From positions 1,178,001-1,242,000 of the forward strand of contig NZ_JBHUDY010000001.1 in NCBI RefSeq assembly GCF_042678385.1: a stretch of 64,000 nt of DNA, given 5' to 3'. Of the stretch, positions 16,984-25,221 are shown one piece after another; the first letter of the stretch is position 1; each line of letters starts with the position of its first letter. Made by a program: the position numbers and the translations under genes. The notes under the pieces are model-generated. The model ran no database searches and was not told the origin of the DNA. It saw only the letters and a program-made list of their open reading frames with translations. The stretch is from Sphingomonas_B tabacisoli. GTDB lineage: Bacteria; Pseudomonadota; Alphaproteobacteria; Sphingomonadales; Sphingomonadaceae.

Positions 16984-17253
16984 TCAGGACAGCCTTTGTC
17001 GATAGTCCATTGGGTTGGCGACAAACTCTTCGATATCGCTTTCATACCAAGCCACCGATCGAACGCCGATTTGCAGGCGCTTTGGAAAAGTGCCTGCTGA
17101 TTCGCGTCGATATACGGTCGCCACCGAAAGTCCGGTTCGCGCCAGCACCGATTTTATTCTGATCAAGCGATCTTTTCGGCGATCCGGCGTCGCAGGTTCA
17201 CCGTCTTTGCTCCGTTGATTTGCAACGTTCTTCGCCTGGTCCGTGGCATCCAT
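16984..17253 (-). CDS. AlpA-family DNA-binding protein (possible excisionase/regulator)
   Basis: About 89 residues with the AlpA/MerR-like winged helix core: LIRIKSVLARTGLSVATVYRRESAGTFPKRL, then VAWYESDIEEFV. Such proteins control integrase genes or act as recombination directionality factors in P4-type islands. The ATG at 17253 is used; a GTG at 17292 would add 13 residues. It converges on the integrase with a 33-nt gap, supporting a joint role in mobility. Confidence 0.82.
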   Translation of the reverse strand: MDATDQAKNVANQRSKDGEPATPDRRKDRLIRIKSVLARTGLSVATVYRRESAGTFPKRLQIGVRSVAWYESDIEEFVANPMDYRQRLS

Positions 17254-17552
17254 CAAAAGACAACTCCATTGCCCGATGCTCAGGCCTCTCACCTTGCTGC
17301 TTCCAAAGCCGCAGAATCTCTCGTGGTTCAGTCAGAATGACTTCATTTCGAAGTGGCAGAAAAGGGCGAAGGAACCGGCTCTGCCGCTAGGGGCAGCATG
17401 GTACCGATATCCGCCCCCACCACGAGCCATTGGCGCGCCGAAGGAAATGTGGCTCGAGCCTGATTGAGGTCGTCTCATTCATGCAGTCACCGCGAACGTG
17501 CATCAACCGACACTAGAAACGGCGATCGTGTCAGGAGAGACCGTGAGCGGGT

Positions 17553-18005
17553 TTACGATGTGAGAGGAAGGCCGAGCCGATAAATTCGGTTCGCGTTGCG
17601 GCCCCAGAGATTATGCTTCTCGATGTCCGTTAAGTTCTCGATCGAAACGGCCAGCGCACCCAGCGTATCGTCGAAGCTGCCAAAGAGCTTGTCGGTTGGA
17701 AAGTCGCTCGCGATCATGCAGCGATCGCATCCGAAGGCATCGATCACTTCATGCACATAAGGACGGATGAGATCGAGCGTCGGCGGGCGGTGGACGAAGC
17801 CGAAGCCCGAAATTTTTGCCGCCCCACCCGGAAGTGCGGCCAGCCGCTTCATGCCGGCCGACCAGAGCGCGCGACCATCGAGATCGGTATCGACGGGCAT
17901 GCCAGAATGATTGATTATAACCTGTATGTCGGGTTGGCGCGCGATCAGCTCGGCGAGCGCCGCGAACTGGTTCGCATAGGCCTGAAGGTCGAACGACAGG
18001 CCATA
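17553..18005 (-). pseudogene. C-terminal fragment of an amidohydrolase (amidohydrolase_2 type)
   Basis: The minus-strand frame carries about 150 residues matching the C-terminal half of metal-dependent TIM-barrel hydrolases: GLSFDLQAYANQ, VIINHSGMP (a metal His), KISGFGF and MIASDFPTDKL (the catalytic Asp region), ending GRNANRIYRL. The N-terminal half, with the HxH metal site, is absent. Upstream the frame runs into the promoter of the divergent gene at 18085. The break near 18005 looks like a deletion or recombination scar beside the integrase. Confidence 0.7.
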
Positions 18006-18084
18006 GAAAACTACGCTCCGTATGATATTGACACGGGTCTGCGAACGCAAGACGTTCGCGAGCAAGCTTTGGAAAGGTATTTCT

Positions 18085-18411
18085 ATGCGCGTGATTTTTT
18101 CTGCAGTCGCGATGTTCGCCCTCGCGGTGCCGGCTGCTGCCAATGCTCAGGCCGCCGCTGCTCCGGCCGCTGTTGCCGCCACGACGAAGGCACATTATAC
18201 GATTCAGGAGACTGACCTCGGCACAATGCTCGACGACCCCGCGGCCAAGGCGATCTTGGCCAAGTCTATCCCGAATGTTGTCAACAATCCTCAGGTCGAG
18301 ATGGGGCGCTCATTGACGCTCGCCCAGCTTCAACAATATGCTGGGGATTCGCTGACCGACGAGGCGCTGAAGACGATTCAGGCTTCGCTGGACGCCGCCG
18401 CTCCTAAGTAA
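18085..18411 (+). CDS. Small secreted protein of unknown function
   Basis: 108 residues starting at the ATG at 18085 behind GGAAAGG. A signal peptide (MRVIFSAVAMFALAVPAAANA) and Ala-rich linker lead into a compact domain (YTIQETDLGTMLDDPAAKAILAKSIPNVV, then MGRSLTLAQLQQYAGDSLTDEALKTIQASL). A similar helical segment is known to me from secreted sphingomonad proteins. The function is not recognised. A strong terminator hairpin follows the stop. Confidence 0.7.
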   Translation: MRVIFSAVAMFALAVPAAANAQAAAAPAAVAATTKAHYTIQETDLGTMLDDPAAKAILAKSIPNVVNNPQVEMGRSLTLAQLQQYAGDSLTDEALKTIQASLDAAAPK

Positions 18412-18420
18412 TGACGAGTG

Positions 18421-18446
18421 CGCGCGGCAGTACTGACTGCCGCGCG
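18421..18446 (+). terminator. Terminator hairpin after the small secreted protein gene
   Basis: A perfect 10-bp stem CGCGCGGCAG/CTGCCGCGCG with a 6-nt loop, followed by TTCGTCTC, 9 nt after the stop codon at 18411. Confidence 0.7.
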
Positions 18447-18780
18447 TTCGTCTCAGTCAAACTCGATTGGACCGTTACGCCCTCTGGCGCTACCTCCATG
18501 GTGATGCGTCCACGCGGCGTCAGGTTGCCGGTCACGCTCGGGCTGCCCTCGCGCTTCGCAGTTGATCGATTTGTGATCCGCGGGGCATTTGAACGATCCA
18601 ATTTCCGCCGCGTCGGCCTGGGTGACCGACTGCAGGTGGGACAGCTGTCCTGCGCGGAGTGACCCCGTGTGCGCGAAGCGAGCCGCTTCCGTCGAGCGTT
18701 TGATCAAGCACAAGTGTTCAAGGGCCTGGGTGCGGTTTCGCGGCTCGTGAGCACATGTTGCCCTCCTTGATTGGCGGGGG
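18447..18780. other. Non-coding stretch between terminator and hydrolase remnant
   Basis: Short open frames exist on both strands, but none shows a ribosome site, recognisable motif or convincing start. It is probably debris from the recombination that truncated the genes on both sides. Confidence 0.4.
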
Positions 18781-19443
18781 CTAGGCCGCGATGGCAGGAA
18801 GCTTTCGAGTGACTCGGTCAACAAACTGGACGATGCGGCGCAGTGCCCGTCGCGATTCCCGCAACATGGCGAACAGCGGCCAGTCGTGCAGCATATCGTG
18901 CCAGACTTCGCACTCGCACTCGCCGCCTTGAGTACGGATCTTGGCGGCGACCCTGAGAGAGTCGTCGAGCAGAACTTCGGTGCTCCCGACCTGGAGGAGT
19001 GTCGGAGGCAGCCGGGAAAGGTCCGCGAACAGGGGCGAGGCCAGCGGATGGTCATGTGGCACGCCGCCAAGGTATAGTTCGCCCATGAAGTTGCCATCGT
19101 CATTGGGGAGCGTGGGGTCGATCCAATCATTGTCGCGCCGCGACTGACCGCTATAGGTCAAATCCGTGACCGGCGAGATGAGCACGATCGCGGCAGGTGT
19201 CTCGACTCCGCAATCACGCATCCGGACGACGGTGGAAAGAGCGAGCCCGCCGCCTGCCGAATCGCCAGTGATGATCGACTTTGGCGCCGTCCCTTCGGCC
19301 AGCAGCCACTCATAGGCCGCACAGCAATCGTCCAGTCCTGCGGGAAAAGCGTGTTCAGGCGCGACCCGGCAATCGACCAGCATGCCCCGAGCATTGAGCC
19401 GCCGCGCAAGCCGCCCCTCGAGCAGCCTGTGAGCCTAAGAGCG
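18781..19443 (-). pseudogene. N-terminally truncated alpha/beta hydrolase (HSL/esterase family)
   Basis: The frame preserves the esterase features VDCRVAPEHAFPAGLDDC, the nucleophile motif GDSAGGGLAL, and the Asp/His end region (LLQVGSTEVLLDDS, WHDMLHDWPLF). The HGGG oxyanion-hole motif that should precede it is missing. Homology (HRLLEGRLARRLNARG) continues upstream of the first ATG at 19383 and then meets an in-frame TAG near 19441. The gene has therefore lost its 5' end and should be inactive. Confidence 0.75.
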
Positions 19444-19566
19444 CTGTCCTTAAGAAGGTTGCCTGCTCAGCAAGTGGCGAGATGGCCGTTCCCGGTGTCG
19501 TCAAGGAACTCAAGAAAGAGCACCTGGAAGTCCCGGACGCTCTTACTGAGAAAAGGGCCTTGGGAC

Positions 19567-20586
19567 TCAGTCGGCCCCGGTCAGTTCAAGCCGGCCGACG
19601 GGTCGCTCGTCAGGGTCGAGGATGCCGCGCACTTCCATCGTTCCGCCGCGGCCGTAGCCGTGCCAGATGCGATAGCCGAGGAGCGACAGCATCTCTTCCG
19701 ACATCTGTCGCCGCAGCTGGGGCTGAACGCTCGCCATGAAATTCTCCATGGTTCGCAACTGCGGCGCCGAAAAGGTGCAATGGAGCGCGTAGCGCGCCTC
19801 GGAGCCGCGATGCTCGCCCCCCGAATGCCAAAGCCGCGCATCGTAGATCAGGACCGATCCCGCAGGACCTTCCGCCGGGATGGACGGGTAGGGGTGGGGG
19901 ACGTCGCCGGGCGGGTTCACGCCGGCTCGGTGGCTTTTCGGAACAATTCTGGTGGCACCGTTCTCCTCGGTGAAATCGGTAAGCATCCAGATCGTCTGGA
20001 CAAGATAGCAAGGATTGATCCGTTCGTCGGGATCGTCATTGGTCAACTGGTCGGTGACATTCCGATCCATATTACCCGGCAGAACTTTCAGATTCTCACT
20101 GCGCCTGGGCGGATTCGGCAGATACCATTGATCATGATGCAGACCCATGAGCGGGCAGCCGGGATTGAGGATGGTCGCGAGGTAAGAGGCAAGGTGATGA
20201 TGGTCGCCTATTGCCGAGCGCACGATCTCGCGGGTGATTGGGTTGGTGAGCATCGGCCAGAATTCCGAGCCCTTGTTGAGAAGGCCGGCGATCCATTGCT
20301 CCTTGCCGGCGCTGCTATGGTGCTTTTCCGCCCAATTTGCGCCTTCCAGCAGCTTCTTGTTCTGTTCAGTGCTTATGGGAGTGGTGATCGTGCCTATACC
20401 CAGCGCCCTTTCGGCGGCCGCCTGCTCGTGGAGACGTGTCCTGATCGCGTCGACTTCGTCCGGCGAGAGAACGTCGTGTATAATGACATAGCCATATTCG
20501 CTCAGCCGGCGCTTCGCTTCTGCCAAGTCGTCCCCTTTTTTCATCGGCTTGGGCAGATCTTGGGGGGACCAGCTGGTGATACTCAT
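19567..20586 (-). CDS. Phytanoyl-CoA dioxygenase (PhyH) family hydroxylase
   Basis: A 339-residue Fe(II)/2-oxoglutarate dioxygenase-like protein. The facial triad motifs are visible: HHD in MGLHHDQWY and the distal His in DARLWHSGGEHRG, followed by a 2-oxoglutarate-type Arg in SEARYALH. The ATG at 20586 is preferred, with GGAG 6 nt upstream; another ATG lies four codons earlier. It is the last gene of the operon running leftward from 24714, 125 nt after the kinase-like gene. A role in hydroxylating a branched acyl-CoA or terpenoid intermediate fits the context, but the substrate is unknown. Confidence 0.87.
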   Translation of the reverse strand: MSITSWSPQDLPKPMKKGDDLAEAKRRLSEYGYVIIHDVLSPDEVDAIRTRLHEQAAAERALGIGTITTPISTEQNKKLLEGANWAEKHHSSAGKEQWIAGLLNKGSEFWPMLTNPITREIVRSAIGDHHHLASYLATILNPGCPLMGLHHDQWYLPNPPRRSENLKVLPGNMDRNVTDQLTNDDPDERINPCYLVQTIWMLTDFTEENGATRIVPKSHRAGVNPPGDVPHPYPSIPAEGPAGSVLIYDARLWHSGGEHRGSEARYALHCTFSAPQLRTMENFMASVQPQLRRQMSEEMLSLLGYRIWHGYGRGGTMEVRGILDPDERPVGRLELTGAD

Positions 20587-20710
20587 CGTTCGCTCCATGC
20601 GGTGGGCCGCTTTCGGTCTGACGGCTCATTCTAGGCGGCTGCTCCGAGGCGTTCGCCTGTCCAAAAGATCAGTCCGGATAATAGCTCGAAGGTCGCGCAG
20701 ACCGGAGTCA

Positions 20711-21778
20711 TCATGCGCCGGCCCGCTCGACTTGAGTAGCCGTGAGCTCGAAGAGCTCGGGCAGAACAGCCACGCGCTCGCCCGCCTGTGCCGACGATGC
20801 CGTGCCGCGAATCAGACGGCCTTTGATGCCGTGGAAGATCGCGGCCAGGCGAAAGAAGTTGAAAGCAATGTAATAGTCGTATCCGGGCATCTCCGCGCGT
20901 CCTCTCCGCCGACAATAGGCCGCGAGATAATCCTCTTCGCTGGGAATGCCCAACGCCGAGAGATGGGCGCCGCAGAGTCCGGCGACGATGTGCGGCGGCA
21001 TGCGGTACATCATCGCGTGATAGGCGAAATCGGCTCCCGGATGGCCCAGCGTCGACAACTCCCAGTCGAGCACGGCGATCAGGCGGGGCTGTTCCGCGTC
21101 GAACATCATGTTGTCTATCCGGAAGTCGCCGTGGATCAGGCTCGTCTCGTCGTCGGGCGGGATATTCGCGGTAAGCCATTCGATAGCCCGGTCCATGCGC
21201 GGATCACGTCCGGCTTCGACATCTTCGAAATACTGCGTGGACCAACGTCCGATCTGACGCTGGAAGTAATTACCCGGGCGTCCGTAATCGCCCAGACCCG
21301 CCGCCACAGGGTCGATCCGGTGCAGGCGTGCGATCGTGCAGTTCATCTGGTCGAATATCTGACGGCGGTCGTGTCGCGAAACGGCCCGAACCGATGCGTC
21401 CCAGAAAACGCGACCTTCTACCCAGTCCATGACATAGAACCAGGAACCAATCACCTCACTGTCAGTGCAAAGAGCGTGGACTTTAGGTACCGGGAAGCCG
21501 CTGTCATGCAGGGCCGACATGACGCGCGCCTCGCGATCTACAGCATGCGCGCCTTTCAGCAACGGTCCCGGCGGCTTGCGGCGCAGGACATAGTTCCGGC
21601 GCGGCGTACTTATCTTGAAAGTCGGATTGGACTGGCCGCCTGAAAACTGCGCCAGCTGCATCGGTCCTTGAAAGTCGGGGATGTGTTCGCGCATCCAACG
21701 CGCCAACGCTTGTTCATCTATCGAGTAGCCCTCGCGGACCCGAGTCGTGGACGCGTCGCCTGCAATCGACACGTTCAT
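20711..21778 (-). CDS. APH-fold phosphotransferase (putative 4-hydroxyacyl-CoA kinase, LvaA/ACAD10-11 type)
   Basis: 355 residues of the aminoglycoside phosphotransferase fold: nucleotide loop FSGGQSNPTFKI, Lys region YVLRRKPPG, catalytic loop LIHGDFRIDN and metal-binding VLDWEL. This subfamily sits beside acyl-CoA dehydrogenases, and in mammalian ACAD10/11 the two are fused. In Pseudomonas LvaA it phosphorylates 4-hydroxyacyl-CoA. Here the start overlaps the preceding ACAD gene by 4 nt. A close paralogue lies at 45682-46764 (shared VIGS-FYVM and RPGNY motifs). Kinase activity on a CoA ester is inferred from context. Confidence 0.85.
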   Translation of the reverse strand: MNVSIAGDASTTRVREGYSIDEQALARWMREHIPDFQGPMQLAQFSGGQSNPTFKISTPRRNYVLRRKPPGPLLKGAHAVDREARVMSALHDSGFPVPKVHALCTDSEVIGSWFYVMDWVEGRVFWDASVRAVSRHDRRQIFDQMNCTIARLHRIDPVAAGLGDYGRPGNYFQRQIGRWSTQYFEDVEAGRDPRMDRAIEWLTANIPPDDETSLIHGDFRIDNMMFDAEQPRLIAVLDWELSTLGHPGADFAYHAMMYRMPPHIVAGLCGAHLSALGIPSEEDYLAAYCRRRGRAEMPGYDYYIAFNFFRLAAIFHGIKGRLIRGTASSAQAGERVAVLPELFELTATQVERAGA

Positions 21779-22944
21779 GATTGCTGGTCGTGCAGGAACT
21801 CACGCTTCACTTTCTTAGCCAGAGACCATTTGTGGACCTCGGTCGGGCCGTCATAGATGCGGAACGCGCGAATTTCCCTGAAAACACGCTCCACGATCGT
21901 GTCGCCAGATACGCCGGTGCCGCCCATGATCTGAACGCAGCGATCGGCGGTGCGCATCAGCGCTTCGGAAACGGCCACCTTCGCCATAGAGCTTTCGGCC
22001 ACCCCGAGCGAACCACCGTCGAGGACGCCCGCGCACCAATCGATCATCAACTCGGCCGCCTTGAGGTCGATCACGTTCTCGGCAAGCATGAAACCGACGC
22101 CTTCGTGATCCACCAGGAGCTTGCCGAACGCTTCACGCCGACACGCATATGCGGTCGCGATCTCGTGACAGCGGGTGACGCTGCCGAGCCAGCGCATGCA
22201 GTGCGACAGTCGGGCGGGGGAGAGGCGTACCTGTGCGTACTGGAAACCTTGGCCGCTCGCGCCGAGCATCTGATCACCCGGAACGATGAGATTCTCGATC
22301 CGCACGATCGAGTGACCGCCCGGCATCGTGTTGTCGATCGTATCGAGCACGCGCTCGATGCGGATGGCGGGGTTTGGCAAGTCGACCAGAAACATGCAGG
22401 CGCCGTCTTCGGATTTCGCCATTACGATGCCGACTCTCGCCCCTTCAGCGCCGGTGATGAAGGCCTTGCGGCCCTCAATGACCCAGTTGTCGCCGTCGCG
22501 GCGGCATATCGTCTTCATCATAGACGGGTCCGATCCGGCGCCGCCGTCCTCGGCGGGCTCAGTCATGAAGAAGGCGGAACGCGCTTCGCCCGAAACCAGG
22601 GGCTGGAGGAACCGCGCCTTGTGTTCGGGAGAGCCGACCTTGCCCAGAAGGTACATGTTGCCTTCGTCGGGTGCCATCGTATTGAGCGCGATTGGGCCCA
22701 GCGGCGACAGGCCGGACGCACGCAGCACAATCGCCGTCTCCCGTTGATTAAGGTGCGAACCGTCCGCCAAGATGTGCGGCGTCATCAGATCGGCTTGGCG
22801 CGCCCGGTCGCGCATTTCGCGGACCATATCGTCGCTGGGACCATGGCGGCCCAGCCGTGGATCGTGCTCGTAAGGTGCGATCTCGTCGCGCACGAAACGC
22901 TCGACGCGGGCGGCAAGGAAGTTGGCCCGAGTGAAGTCGGTCAT
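21775..22944 (-). CDS. Acyl-CoA dehydrogenase, ACAD11-like subfamily
   Basis: A 389-residue FAD-dependent acyl-CoA dehydrogenase with FFMTEPAEDGGAGSDPSMM, GRKAFITGAEGA and a C-terminal FRIYDGPTEVHKWSLAKKV motif. That ending resembles the ADGPDEVH region of ACAD11-type enzymes rather than the YEGTSEIQ of standard fatty acid enzymes. It overlaps the SDR gene upstream and the kinase-like gene downstream by 4 nt each. With the kinase, it could convert a 4-phosphoryloxyacyl-CoA by eliminating phosphate. Confidence 0.9.
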   Translation of the reverse strand: MTDFTRANFLAARVERFVRDEIAPYEHDPRLGRHGPSDDMVREMRDRARQADLMTPHILADGSHLNQRETAIVLRASGLSPLGPIALNTMAPDEGNMYLLGKVGSPEHKARFLQPLVSGEARSAFFMTEPAEDGGAGSDPSMMKTICRRDGDNWVIEGRKAFITGAEGARVGIVMAKSEDGACMFLVDLPNPAIRIERVLDTIDNTMPGGHSIVRIENLIVPGDQMLGASGQGFQYAQVRLSPARLSHCMRWLGSVTRCHEIATAYACRREAFGKLLVDHEGVGFMLAENVIDLKAAELMIDWCAGVLDGGSLGVAESSMAKVAVSEALMRTADRCVQIMGGTGVSGDTIVERVFREIRAFRIYDGPTEVHKWSLAKKVKREFLHDQQS

Positions 22945-23696
22945 AGCGTACTCAAGAGATGGCCGCCGTCCACAACCAGGACCGAGCCGGTCATATATGC
23001 GGAACCTGGCCCTGCCAGCAGCAGCAGCGGAGCGTCAAGATCGCTAAGCTCTCCGAACCGGCGTTGCGGCACACGCCGGACCATGGCCTGGCCCGCCTGG
23101 CTTTCGAGGAAATCGACATTGAGATCGGTGGCGAAATAGCCCGGCGCGATGGCATTCACCCGAACGCCGTAGCGGGCAAGCTCAAGCGCCAGATTCTTAG
23201 TTAGTTGGATCACCGCTGCTTTGGAGGTCGCATAGGGCGTCACCAGGCTCGCTTGGCGCAGGCCGAGGATTGAAGCGATGTTGACGATGCTCCCACCGCG
23301 GCCGTGCGCGCACATCGCCTTGGCTGCAGCCTGTGCAACGAAGAACGCGCCCTTGAGGTTGGTATCAAGGACGGCATCCCAATCCTCTTCGGTCTGTTCG
23401 AGCGCGGGCTTGTCCCTGACCAGCCCGGCGTTGTTCACCAAAATGTCCAGTTGCGCAAAGTGCGGCGCCGCCGCGGCGATGCTCGCGGCATCGTTTACGT
23501 CGAGTTGAACGAAGTCGGCCTGGTGCCCCCGATCATGGAGCGACTCGACTTGCTCCCTCAGCGCGCCTTCGCGCCTTGCCGCCAGCACGACCTTGGCGCC
23601 GGAGCGCGCAAGTACCCCGGCGAAGTGTAACCCCAGTCCCGACGAGGCGCCGGTGACGAGCGCGACTTTCCCGGAGAGATCGAACGGAGCGGTCAT
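22941..23696 (-). CDS. Short-chain dehydrogenase/reductase
   Basis: A 251-residue classical SDR starting at the ATG at 23696 (MTAPFDLSGKVALVTG). It has the NAD(P) motif TGASSGLG, NNAG, the catalytic Ser in IVNIASILG, the Tyr/Lys pair in YATSKAA and a C-terminal GSVLVVDGGHLL. The start lies 1 nt after the stop of the upstream ACAD gene. It probably oxidises a hydroxyacyl-CoA in this pathway. Confidence 0.9.
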   Translation of the reverse strand: MTAPFDLSGKVALVTGASSGLGLHFAGVLARSGAKVVLAARREGALREQVESLHDRGHQADFVQLDVNDAASIAAAAPHFAQLDILVNNAGLVRDKPALEQTEEDWDAVLDTNLKGAFFVAQAAAKAMCAHGRGGSIVNIASILGLRQASLVTPYATSKAAVIQLTKNLALELARYGVRVNAIAPGYFATDLNVDFLESQAGQAMVRRVPQRRFGELSDLDAPLLLLAGPGSAYMTGSVLVVDGGHLLSTL

Positions 23697-23697
23697 C

Positions 23698-24714
23698 TCA
23701 ATACGCTTCCATGAATCTCTGCCGGGCATCGGCGGCGGTGCCGAAAAGACGGCTGAGCACCATCAGCCGCTTATGGCCTTGGGCGACGCCAAGCTCCTCG
23801 GTGATTCCGATTCCGCCGTGAAACTGCACACACTCGTGCGCCAAGTGCATCGCGGCTTGATCGATGCAGGCCTGCGCCGCGAAGATTGCTCGCGCCCGCT
23901 CGGCTGAAACGACGAGAGCGGCCTTGTACAGCAGCGATCGGCATTGCTCGAGCTCGGTATAAAGCCTCGCCATGCGATGCTGAATGGTCTGGAACGTGCC
24001 GATCGCGCGACCGAATTGTTGGCGAGTCTTCACATAGGCGAGCGTGTCGGCGAACATTCTATCCATGACGCCGAGGGCCTCGGCCGCGGTCGCAAATCGA
24101 GCCCGTTGCAGGCAATCGTCGATTTTATGGGGTGTGAGATCGAGCGGCTCCGTCCGCACTTGCCGGCAATCAATCGCGACCGCGATCGACCCGTCGGCGA
24201 TCCGATACGACGTGACTTCCAGCCCCGCGGCATCTGCGGCGGCGCGGTGGATTGCATTGCCGCTCTCGATAAGAAAGCCGTCCACACCGTCGCCGTCCAA
24301 GACAAAATCCGCGCGGCCGGATAGCAGCCCGTCAGCGCCGACAGCGAATTCGCCAGTGGCATAAGCTAGGCGGGATCTTCCGGCGACAACGGTGTCAAGC
24401 CCTTCCGCCCCCGGGCTGCGGCCTAGAAGGTCGATAGTCAACCAGGCCGAAAGGATCGGTTCGACCACCTGACCGCGGCCGATTTCTATCGCTACGATCA
24501 TCAGATCGGGCCAATCGAGCCCTGCTCCACCCTGGTCACTTGGAAGTGACAGGCCGAGGAGCCCAAGCTCGCACAGCGCATCCCAGTTTGCCGCACTGAA
24601 CCCGGCTGCTTCCTTCCGGAAGGAGCGGCGCCTTTCGACGTCATAGCGATCTTCGACGAAGCGACGAACCATGTCGCTCAGCATCGTCTGCTCTTCGCTG
24701 AAATCGAAGTTCAT
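23698..24714 (-). CDS. Short acyl-CoA dehydrogenase-like subunit (ChsE1-like size)
   Basis: 338 residues of the acyl-CoA dehydrogenase fold (MNFDFSEEQTMLSDMVRRFVEDRYD, LGLPSDQGGAGLDW, TRQQFGRAIGTFQTIQHRMA, QFHGGIGITEE). It is shorter than a normal ACAD and lacks a visible GTSE-type catalytic base loop at the C-terminus. Such short subunits form alpha2-beta2 enzymes with a full partner in steroid side-chain degradation (FadE28/FadE29). The 396-residue ACAD at 26369, across the divergent promoter, is a candidate partner. It is first gene of the leftward operon. Confidence 0.85.
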   Translation of the reverse strand: MNFDFSEEQTMLSDMVRRFVEDRYDVERRRSFRKEAAGFSAANWDALCELGLLGLSLPSDQGGAGLDWPDLMIVAIEIGRGQVVEPILSAWLTIDLLGRSPGAEGLDTVVAGRSRLAYATGEFAVGADGLLSGRADFVLDGDGVDGFLIESGNAIHRAAADAAGLEVTSYRIADGSIAVAIDCRQVRTEPLDLTPHKIDDCLQRARFATAAEALGVMDRMFADTLAYVKTRQQFGRAIGTFQTIQHRMARLYTELEQCRSLLYKAALVVSAERARAIFAAQACIDQAAMHLAHECVQFHGGIGITEELGVAQGHKRLMVLSRLFGTAADARQRFMEAY

Positions 24715-24748
24715 GATGCCGGAATAGCGCTACGGCGGTTCGCCGCCT

Positions 24749-24758
24749 CCTAGCGCAA
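24749..24758. promoter_or_regulatory. CCTAGCGCAA motif between divergent operons
   Basis: The 10-mer CCTAGCGCAA (TTGCGCTAGG on the other strand) sits in the 87-bp gap between the start codons of the two divergent operons. An identical 10-mer lies upstream of the MFS gene at 44512. It may be a shared operator or promoter element. Confidence 0.4.
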
Positions 24759-24801
24759 GAGTTAGTGGCTTGGCGGCGGGGCGTGGTTCAGTGTTCGCTC
24801 A

Positions 24802-25221
24802 ATGACCAATCGCTCCTTCATCGCGTCCGGCCTGCTTGAATGCGCGGGGCCCGCCGGTTCGCCTCGACTGCTTGCCGGACGGCATCGAGACACCGGGCGG
24901 CTGGTCTTCCCGCTACCGGACGACAGCGCCTATGATGCTGTTGCCCTCGCGGATCGGGGGACGCTCTGGTCCTATACGGTTCAACGGTTCAGGCCGAAGT
25001 CGCCGCCTTACGCCGGAACCGAAGCGTTCGAGCCTTACGCGGTCGGCTATGTCGAGCTTGCCGGCCAGCTCATTGCTGAAACACGCTTGACGGGAATCCC
25101 CTTCGAGGACCTTAAGATCGGCATGCCGCTGCGCCTCGTCACGGAAGAATTCCACCGCGCGGGCGAGGCGGAGCCGGCGATCACCTATGCATTCACGACC
25201 GACGTGGAGATTAGAGCGTGA
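24802..25221 (+). CDS. OB-fold (DUF35-like) partner protein without zinc ribbon
   Basis: 139 residues with the OB-fold part of DUF35 proteins (GTLWSYTVQRF, FEPYAVGYVEL, GQLIAETRL, IGMPLRLV). The Cys pairs of the usual N-terminal zinc ribbon are missing (RHRDTGRLVFP instead). DUF35 proteins partner SCP2-type thiolases and aldolases. The next gene, whose GTG start overlaps by 4 nt, is such an enzyme. The role is probably a stabilising or CoA-channelling subunit. Confidence 0.8.
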   Translation: MTNRSFIASGLLECAGPAGSPRLLAGRHRDTGRLVFPLPDDSAYDAVALADRGTLWSYTVQRFRPKSPPYAGTEAFEPYAVGYVELAGQLIAETRLTGIPFEDLKIGMPLRLVTEEFHRAGEAEPAITYAFTTDVEIRA

